Of a stretch of 50,977 nucleotides of DNA, positions 1-7,354 are shown piece after piece; within the stretch, counting starts at the first letter, position 1; every line of letters starts with the position of its first letter. The translations under genes were made by a program, and so were the position numbers. The stretch spans positions 1 to 50,977 of the forward strand of contig CAAFPW010000074.1 in NCBI GenBank assembly GCA_900764925.1. Reading direction: 5' to 3'. Below the pieces are notes generated by a model, which was not told the origin of the DNA, made no database searches, and saw nothing but the letters and a program-made list of their open reading frames with translations. This DNA is from Fusobacteriaceae bacterium (lineage in GTDB: Bacteria > Fusobacteriota > Fusobacteriia > Fusobacteriales > Fusobacteriaceae).

Positions 1-260
1 CAATAGGAAAATCATTTCCAGCAATATGTATAAGAACAAGTACTGAAAGACCAGAAGCACTAGATAAAGCATGTTTTGTATTAGCTGGAATATCAAATAA
101 TGGAGTAGAACAAGCTGTGGAGTTAGCTGTAGCTATGAATGAAAATAATGATTTAGGAATACCAGTAGCATATTATACAGAAGATGTTTCTAATAAAGTT
201 GTAAAATTAATTCAATCTTATACAGGAATAGTTAATAAAATGGTTTGGAGAAAATTTTAA
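1..260 (+). CDS. wecB: UDP-N-acetylglucosamine 2-epimerase, C-terminal end (partial)
   Basis: Only the last 85 codons are in the window, in the frame beginning at base 3 and ending with TAA at 258-260. The peptide contains IRTSTERPEALDK followed by a hydrophobic LAGI stretch, the hallmark of the C-terminal lobe of non-hydrolysing UDP-GlcNAc 2-epimerases, which convert UDP-GlcNAc to UDP-ManNAc for surface glycans. The family usually continues with a helix and a short tail, as here (ending KMVWRKF), so the 3' end looks intact. The next gene is a remnant of the dehydrogenase that normally consumes UDP-ManNAc, which supports the call. Whether the 5' part is intact cannot be seen. Confidence 0.82.
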   Translation, partial: IGKSFPAICIRTSTERPEALDKACFVLAGISNNGVEQAVELAVAMNENNDLGIPVAYYTEDVSNKVVKLIQSYTGIVNKMVWRKF

Positions 261-373
261 AAATTACTTTTAGAAAAATTAATGAGGATAGGAAAATAGA
301 AGATACTAATATATGGTTTTAATATATTATGATTATACTTTAAGGTATTTTGAGTTTTCAAATACAATTTTTG

Positions 374-718
374 TCACTTGATTATAGATATTACTAAGAA
401 GAAGTAGGTTATAAGTTGAAATTAATTTCATTAGGAATAGAGATAAATAATAAAATTTCTAAATTTGTGTAGAAAAGACAGTAAGAATACTAATAGATAA
501 CGAGATGAAGAAAAGTCTAAAAGAGAATATGGATTGGAAATTTTAAATAAACTAGAAAATATAGAAAAAGTAAATATAGTAATAGAAGTAGTTGAATATA
601 AAGGGGTTAAAGATTTTTCAATAGAAAATTTATATAAAGAAAGTCAAGAGAAGATATTACTTGACTTAAAGGGAATATTAATGAAAAAGAATTAGAAAAA
701 GAAGATAAGTATTAAAGA
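374..718 (+). pseudogene. Nucleotide-sugar dehydrogenase remnant (WecC-like), multiply frameshifted
   Basis: No open frame covers 261-744, but pieces of a UDP-ManNAc/UDP-glucose dehydrogenase C-terminal region read through in order. At 374-469 the frame gives LDYRYY, a stop, then EEVGYKLKLISLGIEINNK, matching the conserved VDPYYL...GY...INd region. At 504-692 a second frame gives EEKSKREYGLEIL, then VNIVIEVVEYKGVKDF and LLDLKGI, matching the end of the UDP-binding domain (EYGi...VaHkefk...DvKG). A one-base shift then gives NEKELEKEDKY and a further stop. The family is about 400-430 residues, so the N-terminal NAD domain is missing. With wecB just upstream this was probably the UDP-ManNAc dehydrogenase. 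Bases 261-373 show nothing else recognisable. Confidence 0.72.
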
Positions 719-744
719 ATGTAATATGATAGGAGAATGACTGT

Positions 745-2211
745 TTGAAGATAAAAAGTTTAAATCACAATTTTATTATGTACTCAATAAGAATGATTTC
801 TAATATAGGGTTTAGTATTATAATTTTACCTTTAGTCATAAAAAAAATTGGACCTGAATATTTAGGGAAATTTCAATATGCAGAAGCAATTGTAGGATAT
901 TTTTTGTTATTAATTAATTTAGGAATAGATATTTATGGAAAAAGAGAAGTTGCTTTAGAAAGGAATAATAAAGAAAAGTTATCTCAAATTATATCAGAAT
1001 TATTAATCATATTAAGCATAACCACTTTTTTTGGAGTAATATTTTATATAGTATTTGTCTATTTTTCTATTAAAGATATTATTTTAAAAAGAATTTTGAT
1101 GATATGTACTTTCAATATCATTTTTAATTTTATAAGAGTAGAATGGTTTTATGTAGGAGTGGAAAATCAAGAGTATATTACTAAAAGAAATTTAATAATT
1201 AAAATATTGTCAGCTATTTTTATAGTAATTTTTATAAAGGGAAAAAATGATATATATATTTATACAATGATTATGGTCTTTTCTTTAGTAGGAAGTAACT
1301 TTTGGAATTTTTTTTACTTAAGAAAATTTATAGAATTAAAAAATAGAATAAAATTAAGTAGAGAAGTAATGAAAAAACATATTAAAAATTTATGGATTTT
1401 ATCTTCTGGAATAATTGCTGCGAATATTTTATGTAATATGGATTCGATTATGATAAAGAATATAATAGGGGATATAGAATTGGGATATTATTCATTTGCA
1501 ATAAAATTTGGAAAATTACCATTAATTTTTGCAAGTTCAATAGTAGCAATATTTTATCCAAGATTATGTAACTTATTAGGGCAAGGTAAAAAAGAAGAGT
1601 ATTATAAGCTTACAACTTTAGGAGTAGAAACAATTTTATTATTTTCATTTCCAACCTCAATAGGAATGATAATTTTATCAGATATTGTTGTAAAAGTTTT
1701 TGCTGGAATAGAGTTTTTACCAAGTATTCAAATTATAAAAGTTTTTTCTATTTACATTTTAGTAATGGGAATTGCATTGTGTACAGGAAGTATAACTTTA
1801 ATTGCAAATAAAAAGGATAAGGTTTACTCTTTATCAGTAGTAGTAGGGTCTATTTTGAATTTTTTCTTTAATATGATTTTTATTTCAAAAATAGGAGCAT
1901 TAGGAGCTGCAATAGCAACTTTAATAACTGAAACAACAGCGATAATATTAAGAATTGTATTTTGTAGAGATATATTTAAAAATATAAAAGTTATAAATAT
2001 AAATTTACTAAAAATAATAATAGCTAGTGTATTTATGGGAGTAATAGTAAATTTTTCTAAAACTATATCATCAAATATGGTTATAAATCTATTAATTAGT
2101 ATAGGAATAGGTGGAATAAGTTATTTTACTTTTTTATTAATATCAAAAGAAAAAAATACTATACTTTTATTAAATAAAATAAAAATATATGTAATTAAAA
2201 AGAATAAATAA
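745..2211 (+). CDS. Polysaccharide repeat-unit flippase (Wzx/RfbX family)
   Basis: This 488-residue polytopic membrane protein has about 12-14 hydrophobic segments and begins with NHNFIMYSIRMISNIGFSII, then a PLVIKKIGPEYLGKFQYAE stretch typical of Wzx/MOP-superfamily flippases that move undecaprenyl-linked repeat units across the inner membrane. The start is TTG at 745, chosen because AGGAGA lies at 731-736, eight bases upstream, and no ATG has a better site. It sits between two pseudogenes (dehydrogenase and galU remnants) yet remains open over its full length. Base composition is visibly more A/T-rich than the housekeeping genes after 5300, as is usual for exchanged glycan loci. A second, distinct Wzx is at 34044-35315. 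Confidence 0.85.
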   Translation: MKIKSLNHNFIMYSIRMISNIGFSIIILPLVIKKIGPEYLGKFQYAEAIVGYFLLLINLGIDIYGKREVALERNNKEKLSQIISELLIILSITTFFGVIFYIVFVYFSIKDIILKRILMICTFNIIFNFIRVEWFYVGVENQEYITKRNLIIKILSAIFIVIFIKGKNDIYIYTMIMVFSLVGSNFWNFFYLRKFIELKNRIKLSREVMKKHIKNLWILSSGIIAANILCNMDSIMIKNIIGDIELGYYSFAIKFGKLPLIFASSIVAIFYPRLCNLLGQGKKEEYYKLTTLGVETILLFSFPTSIGMIILSDIVVKVFAGIEFLPSIQIIKVFSIYILVMGIALCTGSITLIANKKDKVYSLSVVVGSILNFFFNMIFISKIGALGAAIATLITETTAIILRIVFCRDIFKNIKVININLLKIIIASVFMGVIVNFSKTISSNMVINLLISIGIGGISYFTFLLISKEKNTILLLNKIKIYVIKKNK

Positions 2212-2230
2212 ATAAATGTAGATAATAATT

Positions 2231-2532
2231 ATGGTAGGATTTATAGAAAGATTTAGAATAGAGAAAGTTTCTTCAAAATTAGCTTATCTTGGTAGATATC
2301 TATTTACTTCCAAAATGTTTAAATACTTAGAGAAAACAGAACTAAGAAAAGGTGGAGAGTTATAGTATCTATGGTGAAAGATGGAGAGACAATTGTAGCC
2401 TATAACTTTGAGGGAAAAAGATATGATATAGGTAATAAGTTTGGATTACTTAAAGCAAATATAGAGTTTGGACTTAGAAATGAAGAGACAAGAGTAGAGT
2501 TGTTAGAGTATCTTAAAGAGTACTCTTTTTAA
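2231..2532 (+). pseudogene. UTP-glucose-1-phosphate uridylyltransferase (GalU) C-terminal remnant
   Basis: Two reading frames together give the last third of GalU. Frame 2231-2365 reads MVGFIERFRIEKVSSKLAYL, then GRYLFTSKMFKYLE and GGEL before a TAG. Frame 2371-2532 reads MVKDGETIVAYNFEGKRYDI, then GNKFGLLKANIEFGLRNEE and ends LLEYLKEYSF. These match the family pattern (vEKP...S..a..GRYvl...f..Le...GGEiqLTDai...G.rYDiG.k.gylkAniefalr). Between the frames about seven residues (QLTDAI-like) are missing, so a small deletion plus frameshift broke it. The first two thirds, including the nucleotide-binding domain, are absent. It fills most of the 453-base gap between the flippase and MBOAT genes; 2533-2664 shows only A/T-rich sequence. 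Confidence 0.78.
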
Positions 2533-2664
2533 TAGTATTACGCATCTTTTTTTATAACTATATTAATTTTATTAGACTTTGTTTGATTAATATTAAATAA
2601 AATTATCTAAAAATTCTCTTTTTTAATAGTAAGAAAAATCGTCTTCCTATTAAAGGGAGAATAT

Positions 2665-4074
2665 ATGTTATTTAATTCATACGAGTTTATATTTTTATTT
2701 TTACCAATTACATTAATATTGTACTTTGTACTGAATAGATATGGGAAAAATAAATTGGCTAAAGCTTGGTTAGTAATAGCTTCACTATATTTTTATTCAT
2801 ATTTTCACAAATCTTATTTAATACTAATAACAGTATCAATATTGGTAAATTACTATATAGGAGAGAAATTATCTAGTAATAGGTATAATATTATTCAGAG
2901 GAAGATATTTTTAATTTTAGGAGTACTGTTTAATTTAGGAGGATTGGGATATTTCAAATATTATGATTTCTTTGTAAGTAATATAAATATAATATTTGGA
3001 ACAAATATTCCATTATTACATATCTTATTACCATTGGGAATATCATTTTTTACATTCCAACAGCTATCTTTTATAACAGATAGTTATAAAAGATATCATC
3101 TATCTTATGATTTTTTAAATTATTGTCTGTTTGTAACATTTTTCCCACAGTTGATAGCTGGTCCAATAGTATTACCAGTAGAGATGTTGCCGCAATTTGA
3201 AGCAGAAGAGAGTAAAAAAATAAATTGGGAAAATATGAATAAAGGATTGTACATATTTTCAATAGGATTAGCTAAGAAGGTAATAATAGCAGATACAATA
3301 GCAAATTTTGCAAATGCAGGATTTGATATGATGGATAAATTAAATTTTATAGAAGCTTGGCTAACATCAATCTCATATACATTACAACTATATTTTGATT
3401 TTAGTGGATACTGTGATATGGCAATAGGAATAGGATTAATGTTTAATATTATATTACCAGCTAATTTTAACTCTCCATATAAATCAACAAATATACAAGA
3501 GTTTTGGAAAAAATGGCATATGACATTGGGAAGATTTATGACAAACTATCTATATATTCCATTAGGAGGGAATAGAAAGGGAGAAATAAAAACTTTAAGA
3601 AACCTATTTATAGTGTTTTTAGCAAGTGGAATATGGCATGGAGCAGGTTGGAACTTTGTAATATGGGGAATGTTACATGGAATATGTATATTAATCCATA
3701 GAGTATGGAAGAATAGTGGAAGAAAGTTAAATAAGCTAGTAGGTTGGTTTATAACAATGAACTTAGTAAATATCTTTTGGGTATTTTTTAGAGCAAAAAC
3801 TATATCAGATGCTATGAAGGTTATAAAGGGAATGTTTGATATAAATAGTTTTAATAAACTATTATCTCTAGAATATAAAAGTGCTATATATAATGACTTG
3901 GGAAATAAGCTAGTGTTTTTGATTTTAATATTTTCTTGTTTCTTAGTTCTACTAAAAAACAACTCAATTTCAAGAAAAGAAGGTAAGTTATCAAAATATG
4001 AAATAGGAATATATATATCAATAAGTTTAATATTTTTAAATAGAATATCAACATTTTTGTATTTTAATTTTTAG
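2665..4074 (+). CDS. MBOAT-family membrane O-acyltransferase (AlgI-like)
   Basis: A 469-residue integral membrane protein starting MLFNSYEFIFLFLP, the standard AlgI/DltB-type beginning. Conserved features are FPQLIAGPI (about 160-168), the QLYFDFSGYCDMAIGIG segment (about 241-257), NFNSPYKSTNIQEFWKKWHM (His about 285) and the signature GIWHGAGWNFVIWG with the presumed catalytic His at about 325. AlgI-like MBOATs take an acyl group, usually acetyl, across the inner membrane for O-acylation of an extracytoplasmic polymer. The ribosome site is AAAGGGAG. The adjacent SGNH-like gene fits the usual MBOAT plus periplasmic transferase pair. No alginate genes are nearby, so the acceptor is probably a surface glycan; that is inference. 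Confidence 0.88.
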   Translation: MLFNSYEFIFLFLPITLILYFVLNRYGKNKLAKAWLVIASLYFYSYFHKSYLILITVSILVNYYIGEKLSSNRYNIIQRKIFLILGVLFNLGGLGYFKYYDFFVSNINIIFGTNIPLLHILLPLGISFFTFQQLSFITDSYKRYHLSYDFLNYCLFVTFFPQLIAGPIVLPVEMLPQFEAEESKKINWENMNKGLYIFSIGLAKKVIIADTIANFANAGFDMMDKLNFIEAWLTSISYTLQLYFDFSGYCDMAIGIGLMFNIILPANFNSPYKSTNIQEFWKKWHMTLGRFMTNYLYIPLGGNRKGEIKTLRNLFIVFLASGIWHGAGWNFVIWGMLHGICILIHRVWKNSGRKLNKLVGWFITMNLVNIFWVFFRAKTISDAMKVIKGMFDINSFNKLLSLEYKSAIYNDLGNKLVFLILIFSCFLVLLKNNSISRKEGKLSKYEIGIYISISLIFLNRISTFLYFNF

Positions 4075-4090
4075 AATAGGAAGAGAAATT

Positions 4091-5116
4091 ATGAGAAAAG
4101 AATTTATATTAAGATTATTTATTGTAGTTGTAATAGTAGGAGGAATTTTAGCCTTTAATTTTATAGTGGATCCATTTCAGCAATATAGAGAACCAAAATT
4201 GTATAAGATAGGTAAATGGAGAGAAGAAGAAAGATATTTAAATGCAGGTTTAATAAGAAATCAAAAATATGATACTATTCTTATAGGTAGTTCTATGACA
4301 AGAAATTTTTCTGAAGAATATATTAAGAATCTTTTTAATTGGAAAACTTTAAAATTGACAATGAGTAGTGGAAATCAAGAGGATATAAAATTTGTGTTAG
4401 ATAATATAGAAAAAAATAAGATTAAGAATCTTATTATAGGTATAGATTTATGGGCTTTTGAATCAAGAAAAAAAGAAATAGAAATGCCAGGGTATCTATA
4501 CAAAGAAAAATTAAATTTAGGAGATAATTGGAAATATCTAAGTAATATAGGTACATTAAAATATTCCTTAAAATTAGTATTATATAATATAAAATATGGA
4601 GAGCAAATTAAAGATAAGTTCAAATTGGGATATCAATACACTTATTCTAAAAAAAGAGTTTTAAGGAATTATGGAATCAAAAATATTAAATTAGAAAGAA
4701 ATATAAAGTTGGATGAAGTTTCAAAGAGTTTAATAAAAAATTATCAAGAAAATTTAAAATATATACTGGAACTTTATAAAGAAAAAAATATTATCTTATT
4801 TTTTCCACCTTATTCAATTTTAGCTTATGAGGATATGATTGCTAATAGAAAAATAGAAGAATATTTATCTTTGAAAAAATATTTAGTAGAAGATATAGAA
4901 AAATATTCAAATGTAAAACTTTATGATTTTCAAGATATAAAAGAAATAACTCATAACTTAGATAATTATGGAGATAAAAGTCATTACTCACCAGAGATAA
5001 GTAATAAATTATTAGAATTTATAAAAAAGGATAAATATATTTTGAATAGTGAAAATGTAGATGAAAGGATTAAAAAATTAGAAACCCAACTTATGAATAT
5101 GGATGTTGAGATATAA
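4091..5116 (+). CDS. Membrane-anchored SGNH-hydrolase-like protein, MBOAT partner
   Basis: This 341-residue protein has an N-terminal membrane anchor (RLFIVVVIVGGILAFNFIV, about 8-26) followed by an extracytoplasmic domain. It contains DTILIGSSMTRNF (GSS at 66-68), resembling the nucleophile block of SGNH/GDSL enzymes, and DKSHYSPE near the C terminus (Asp about 295, His about 298), resembling the DxxH block. It starts 16 bases after the MBOAT stop behind AGGAAGAG. In alginate, Dlt and related systems an SGNH-like protein (AlgJ, AlgX, DltD types) completes acyl transfer outside the membrane, so this pair is likely a glycan O-acylation module. The exact family is uncertain; residue roles are assigned by motif only. 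Confidence 0.65.
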   Translation: MRKEFILRLFIVVVIVGGILAFNFIVDPFQQYREPKLYKIGKWREEERYLNAGLIRNQKYDTILIGSSMTRNFSEEYIKNLFNWKTLKLTMSSGNQEDIKFVLDNIEKNKIKNLIIGIDLWAFESRKKEIEMPGYLYKEKLNLGDNWKYLSNIGTLKYSLKLVLYNIKYGEQIKDKFKLGYQYTYSKKRVLRNYGIKNIKLERNIKLDEVSKSLIKNYQENLKYILELYKEKNIILFFPPYSILAYEDMIANRKIEEYLSLKKYLVEDIEKYSNVKLYDFQDIKEITHNLDNYGDKSHYSPEISNKLLEFIKKDKYILNSENVDERIKKLETQLMNMDVEI

Positions 5117-5203
5117 ACTATAATTTAGAAAAGAAAATTTTAAAAAATAATCAAAATATAATTAAGATAACTATAGGAATAAAATTGTATATATTAGTAA
5201 GAC

Positions 5204-5230
5204 TAGAGAGCACAAGCTCTCTATTTTTTT
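5204..5230 (+). terminator. Rho-independent terminator after the MBOAT/SGNH pair
   Basis: An 8-bp perfect stem TAGAGAGC / GCTCTCTA with loop ACAA is followed by a run of seven T. It separates the acylation genes from the ktrB promoter that begins 12 bases later. Confidence 0.9.
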
Positions 5231-5241
5231 CCACCTAAGGA

Positions 5242-5270
5242 TTGTAAAATCCCCTAAAATAATGTATAAT
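5242..5270 (+). promoter_or_regulatory. Sigma70-type promoter for ktrB operon
   Basis: TTGTAA at 5242-5247 and a perfect TATAAT at 5265-5270 are separated by 17 bases, lying between the upstream terminator and the ktrB start at 5314. This would be the only evident promoter for the long run from ktrB through lpxD. Confidence 0.75.
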
Positions 5271-5313
5271 ATGGAGATAGAAAAAACAACAAAGGGATTT
5301 AGAAAGGAAAATA

Positions 5314-6663
5314 ATGGATATACAGATAATAAAGGAGTATTTAAAAAAACTTTCCCCTTCAAGAAAGTTGATATTAGGATTTCTACTAGCTATCCTCATA
5401 GGAACGCTACTACTTATGATGCCCTTTTCACTCAATGAAGGAAAGAATTTAAGCTTTCTATCCTCTCTTTTTACAATAGTATCAGCCATATGTGTAACAG
5501 GACTTACAGTTGTAGATACAGCCACAGTCTTTTCACCAATAGGAACTACAATCATAATATTTTTTATACAGTTAGGTGGACTTGGGGTAATGACATTCTC
5601 CTCTATCATCTTTTTAGCCACAGGGAAGAAGATGACATTCCATGAGAGGGAGCTTTTAAAAGAGGAGAGGAATGCTGATAACAGTGGAGAGATAGCAGAG
5701 TTTATAAAGAAACTTCTATTTATAGTTTTTACAATAGAGAGTATTGGAGCAGTAATTTTAACTACACAGTTTATGGAGCAGATGAGTTTTGCAAAAGCCT
5801 TATACTTTGGGGTATTTCATTCAATATCAGCCTTTTGTAATGCAGGATTTGCACTTTTTTCCAATAACTTAGAAGGGTTTAGATCCAATGTAATAGTTAA
5901 TCTTACAGTTGGATATCTAATAACTCTAGGGGGAATTGGATTTGCTGTAATCACATCTTTTATTGCTGTTGTAAGAAATGGAATAGACAGATTTAATCTT
6001 ACATCTAAGATGGCAATTTTAATATCTATAATCTTAACTTTTAGTGGAATGATACTCTTTTTCCTATTGGAGTATTCAAATCCAGAGACATTGGGAGATT
6101 TGAATTTTTTCCAAAAGGTATTAGCCTCATATTTCCAAAGTGTAACCTTACGTACTGCTGGATTTAATACAATTCCTCTTGGAAATTTAAGAGATGCTAC
6201 AATATTTATTAGTTGTATAATGATGTTTATAGGTGCTTCTCCAGGGTCTACTGGAGGTGGAATAAAGACTACAACCTTTGGTGTAATCATGTTCTATGTT
6301 ATTGGAATAGCAAAGAAAAAAGAGAACATTGAGGTATTCAATAGAAGAATAGATTGGGAGATTCTAAATAGAGCACTTGCTATACTTGTAATAGCAATTA
6401 CCTATGTAGCCTTTATAATTACATGTCTACTTGTGATAGAGGATTTTCCAATGGAACAGGTGGTATTTGAGGTAATATCAGCCTTTGGTACAGTTGGACT
6501 TACATTGGGAATAACACCATCTTTAAGTGCACTATCAAAGATTCTAATAATTATAACTATGTTTGTAGGAAGATTGGGACCACTTACTTTTGCCTTGGCT
6601 ATAGGGGAGAGTAAGAAAAAAGCTATATCAAAATATCCAAAGGAAAATATTTTAGTAGGATAG
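5314..6663 (+). CDS. ktrB: Potassium uptake channel subunit KtrB/TrkH
   Basis: This 449-residue polytopic protein belongs to the TrkH/KtrB/HKT superfamily, which carries K+ (often with Na+) through four MPM repeats. Selectivity-filter-like motifs are visible: ICVTGLTVVDTATVFS in repeat 1, SAFCNAGFALF in repeat 2, TLRTAGFNTIPLG in repeat 3 with ASPGSTGGGIKT after it, and SAFGTVGLTLGITP in repeat 4. Its length and a partner with a single RCK unit point to KtrB rather than the longer proteobacterial TrkH system. The regulatory subunit gene follows after 19 bases. KtrAB systems are commonly controlled by c-di-AMP in Gram-positive bacteria; no riboswitch is visible in this leader. Confidence 0.92.
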   Translation: MDIQIIKEYLKKLSPSRKLILGFLLAILIGTLLLMMPFSLNEGKNLSFLSSLFTIVSAICVTGLTVVDTATVFSPIGTTIIIFFIQLGGLGVMTFSSIIFLATGKKMTFHERELLKEERNADNSGEIAEFIKKLLFIVFTIESIGAVILTTQFMEQMSFAKALYFGVFHSISAFCNAGFALFSNNLEGFRSNVIVNLTVGYLITLGGIGFAVITSFIAVVRNGIDRFNLTSKMAILISIILTFSGMILFFLLEYSNPETLGDLNFFQKVLASYFQSVTLRTAGFNTIPLGNLRDATIFISCIMMFIGASPGSTGGGIKTTTFGVIMFYVIGIAKKKENIEVFNRRIDWEILNRALAILVIAITYVAFIITCLLVIEDFPMEQVVFEVISAFGTVGLTLGITPSLSALSKILIIITMFVGRLGPLTFALAIGESKKKAISKYPKENILVG

Positions 6664-6682
6664 GTTAAGGAGAGAAGAGGGA

Positions 6683-7339
6683 ATGAAACAGTATTTAGTA
6701 ATAGGGCTAGGAAGATTTGGAACTAGTGTGGCTCAAACACTATATGAGTCAAATGAAGAGGTACTAGCTATTGATGCTGATGAGGAGATAGTACAGGATT
6801 GTATAAATGAGAATATAGTTGACAATGCTATAATGTTGGATGCAACAGATGTAAAAAGCTTGAAGGAGTTAGGGGTGTCTAACTATGATATAGCTTTTGT
6901 TTGTGTTGGAGAGATTGAACCAAGTATAATGATAACTCTTAACTTAAAGGAGTTGGGAGTGAAAAAGATAATAGCTAAGGCTGTAACAAAAAGTCATGGA
7001 AAGGTACTAGCTAAAATTGGAGCTACTAAGGTTATCTATCCAGAGGAGTATATGGGAAGAAGGGTAGCACAACTTGCTATGGAACCAAACTTAGTAGAGC
7101 ACTTAAGATTTTCATCAGACTTCTTGTTATTAGAGGTAAAAGCTCCATCAGCTTTCTGGGGTAAGAGCATAATTGAGTTAGATATCAGAAAAAATTATAA
7201 TTCCAATGTTGTGGGAATTAAAAAAGAGGATCAGAGTTTCAACCCCAATCCTCTAGCTACTACTGTAATTGAAAAGGGAGATGTGCTTCTAGTGATTACA
7301 GATAATAAAACAGCTGACTTTTTTGAAAATTTGAAATAG
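6683..7339 (+). CDS. ktrA: Potassium uptake regulatory subunit KtrA (RCK domain)
   Basis: A 218-residue cytosolic protein with a Rossmann RCK_N domain at the start (YLVIGLGRFGTSVAQTL, dinucleotide-binding GxGxxG, acidic residue in VLAIDAD) and an RCK_C/TrkA_C domain after about residue 135. Single-RCK length (about 220 residues) is the KtrA form; TrkA of enterobacteria is twice as long. It gates the adjacent KtrB channel in response to ATP/ADP or NAD(H), and the C-terminal domain of this family can bind c-di-AMP. It starts behind AAGGAGAG 19 bases after ktrB and is followed 15 bases later by mnmG. Confidence 0.93.
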   Translation: MKQYLVIGLGRFGTSVAQTLYESNEEVLAIDADEEIVQDCINENIVDNAIMLDATDVKSLKELGVSNYDIAFVCVGEIEPSIMITLNLKELGVKKIIAKAVTKSHGKVLAKIGATKVIYPEEYMGRRVAQLAMEPNLVEHLRFSSDFLLLEVKAPSAFWGKSIIELDIRKNYNSNVVGIKKEDQSFNPNPLATTVIEKGDVLLVITDNKTADFFENLK

Positions 7340-7354
7340 ATTTAGGAGGAAAAA

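Noticed and set aside
261..744. Insertion sequence or novel small genes in the left-edge gap
   Set aside because: No terminal inverted repeats or transposase were seen; most of the gap is explained by the dehydrogenase remnant.
5117..5313. c-di-AMP or K+-responsive riboswitch before ktrB
   Set aside because: The leader between promoter and start is only about 40 bases and contains none of the ydaO/yuaA or kimA blocks.
5817..6290. Antisense frame opposite ktrB
   Set aside because: The plus-strand gene has all four selectivity-filter repeats here; the antisense peptide has no recognisable domain.
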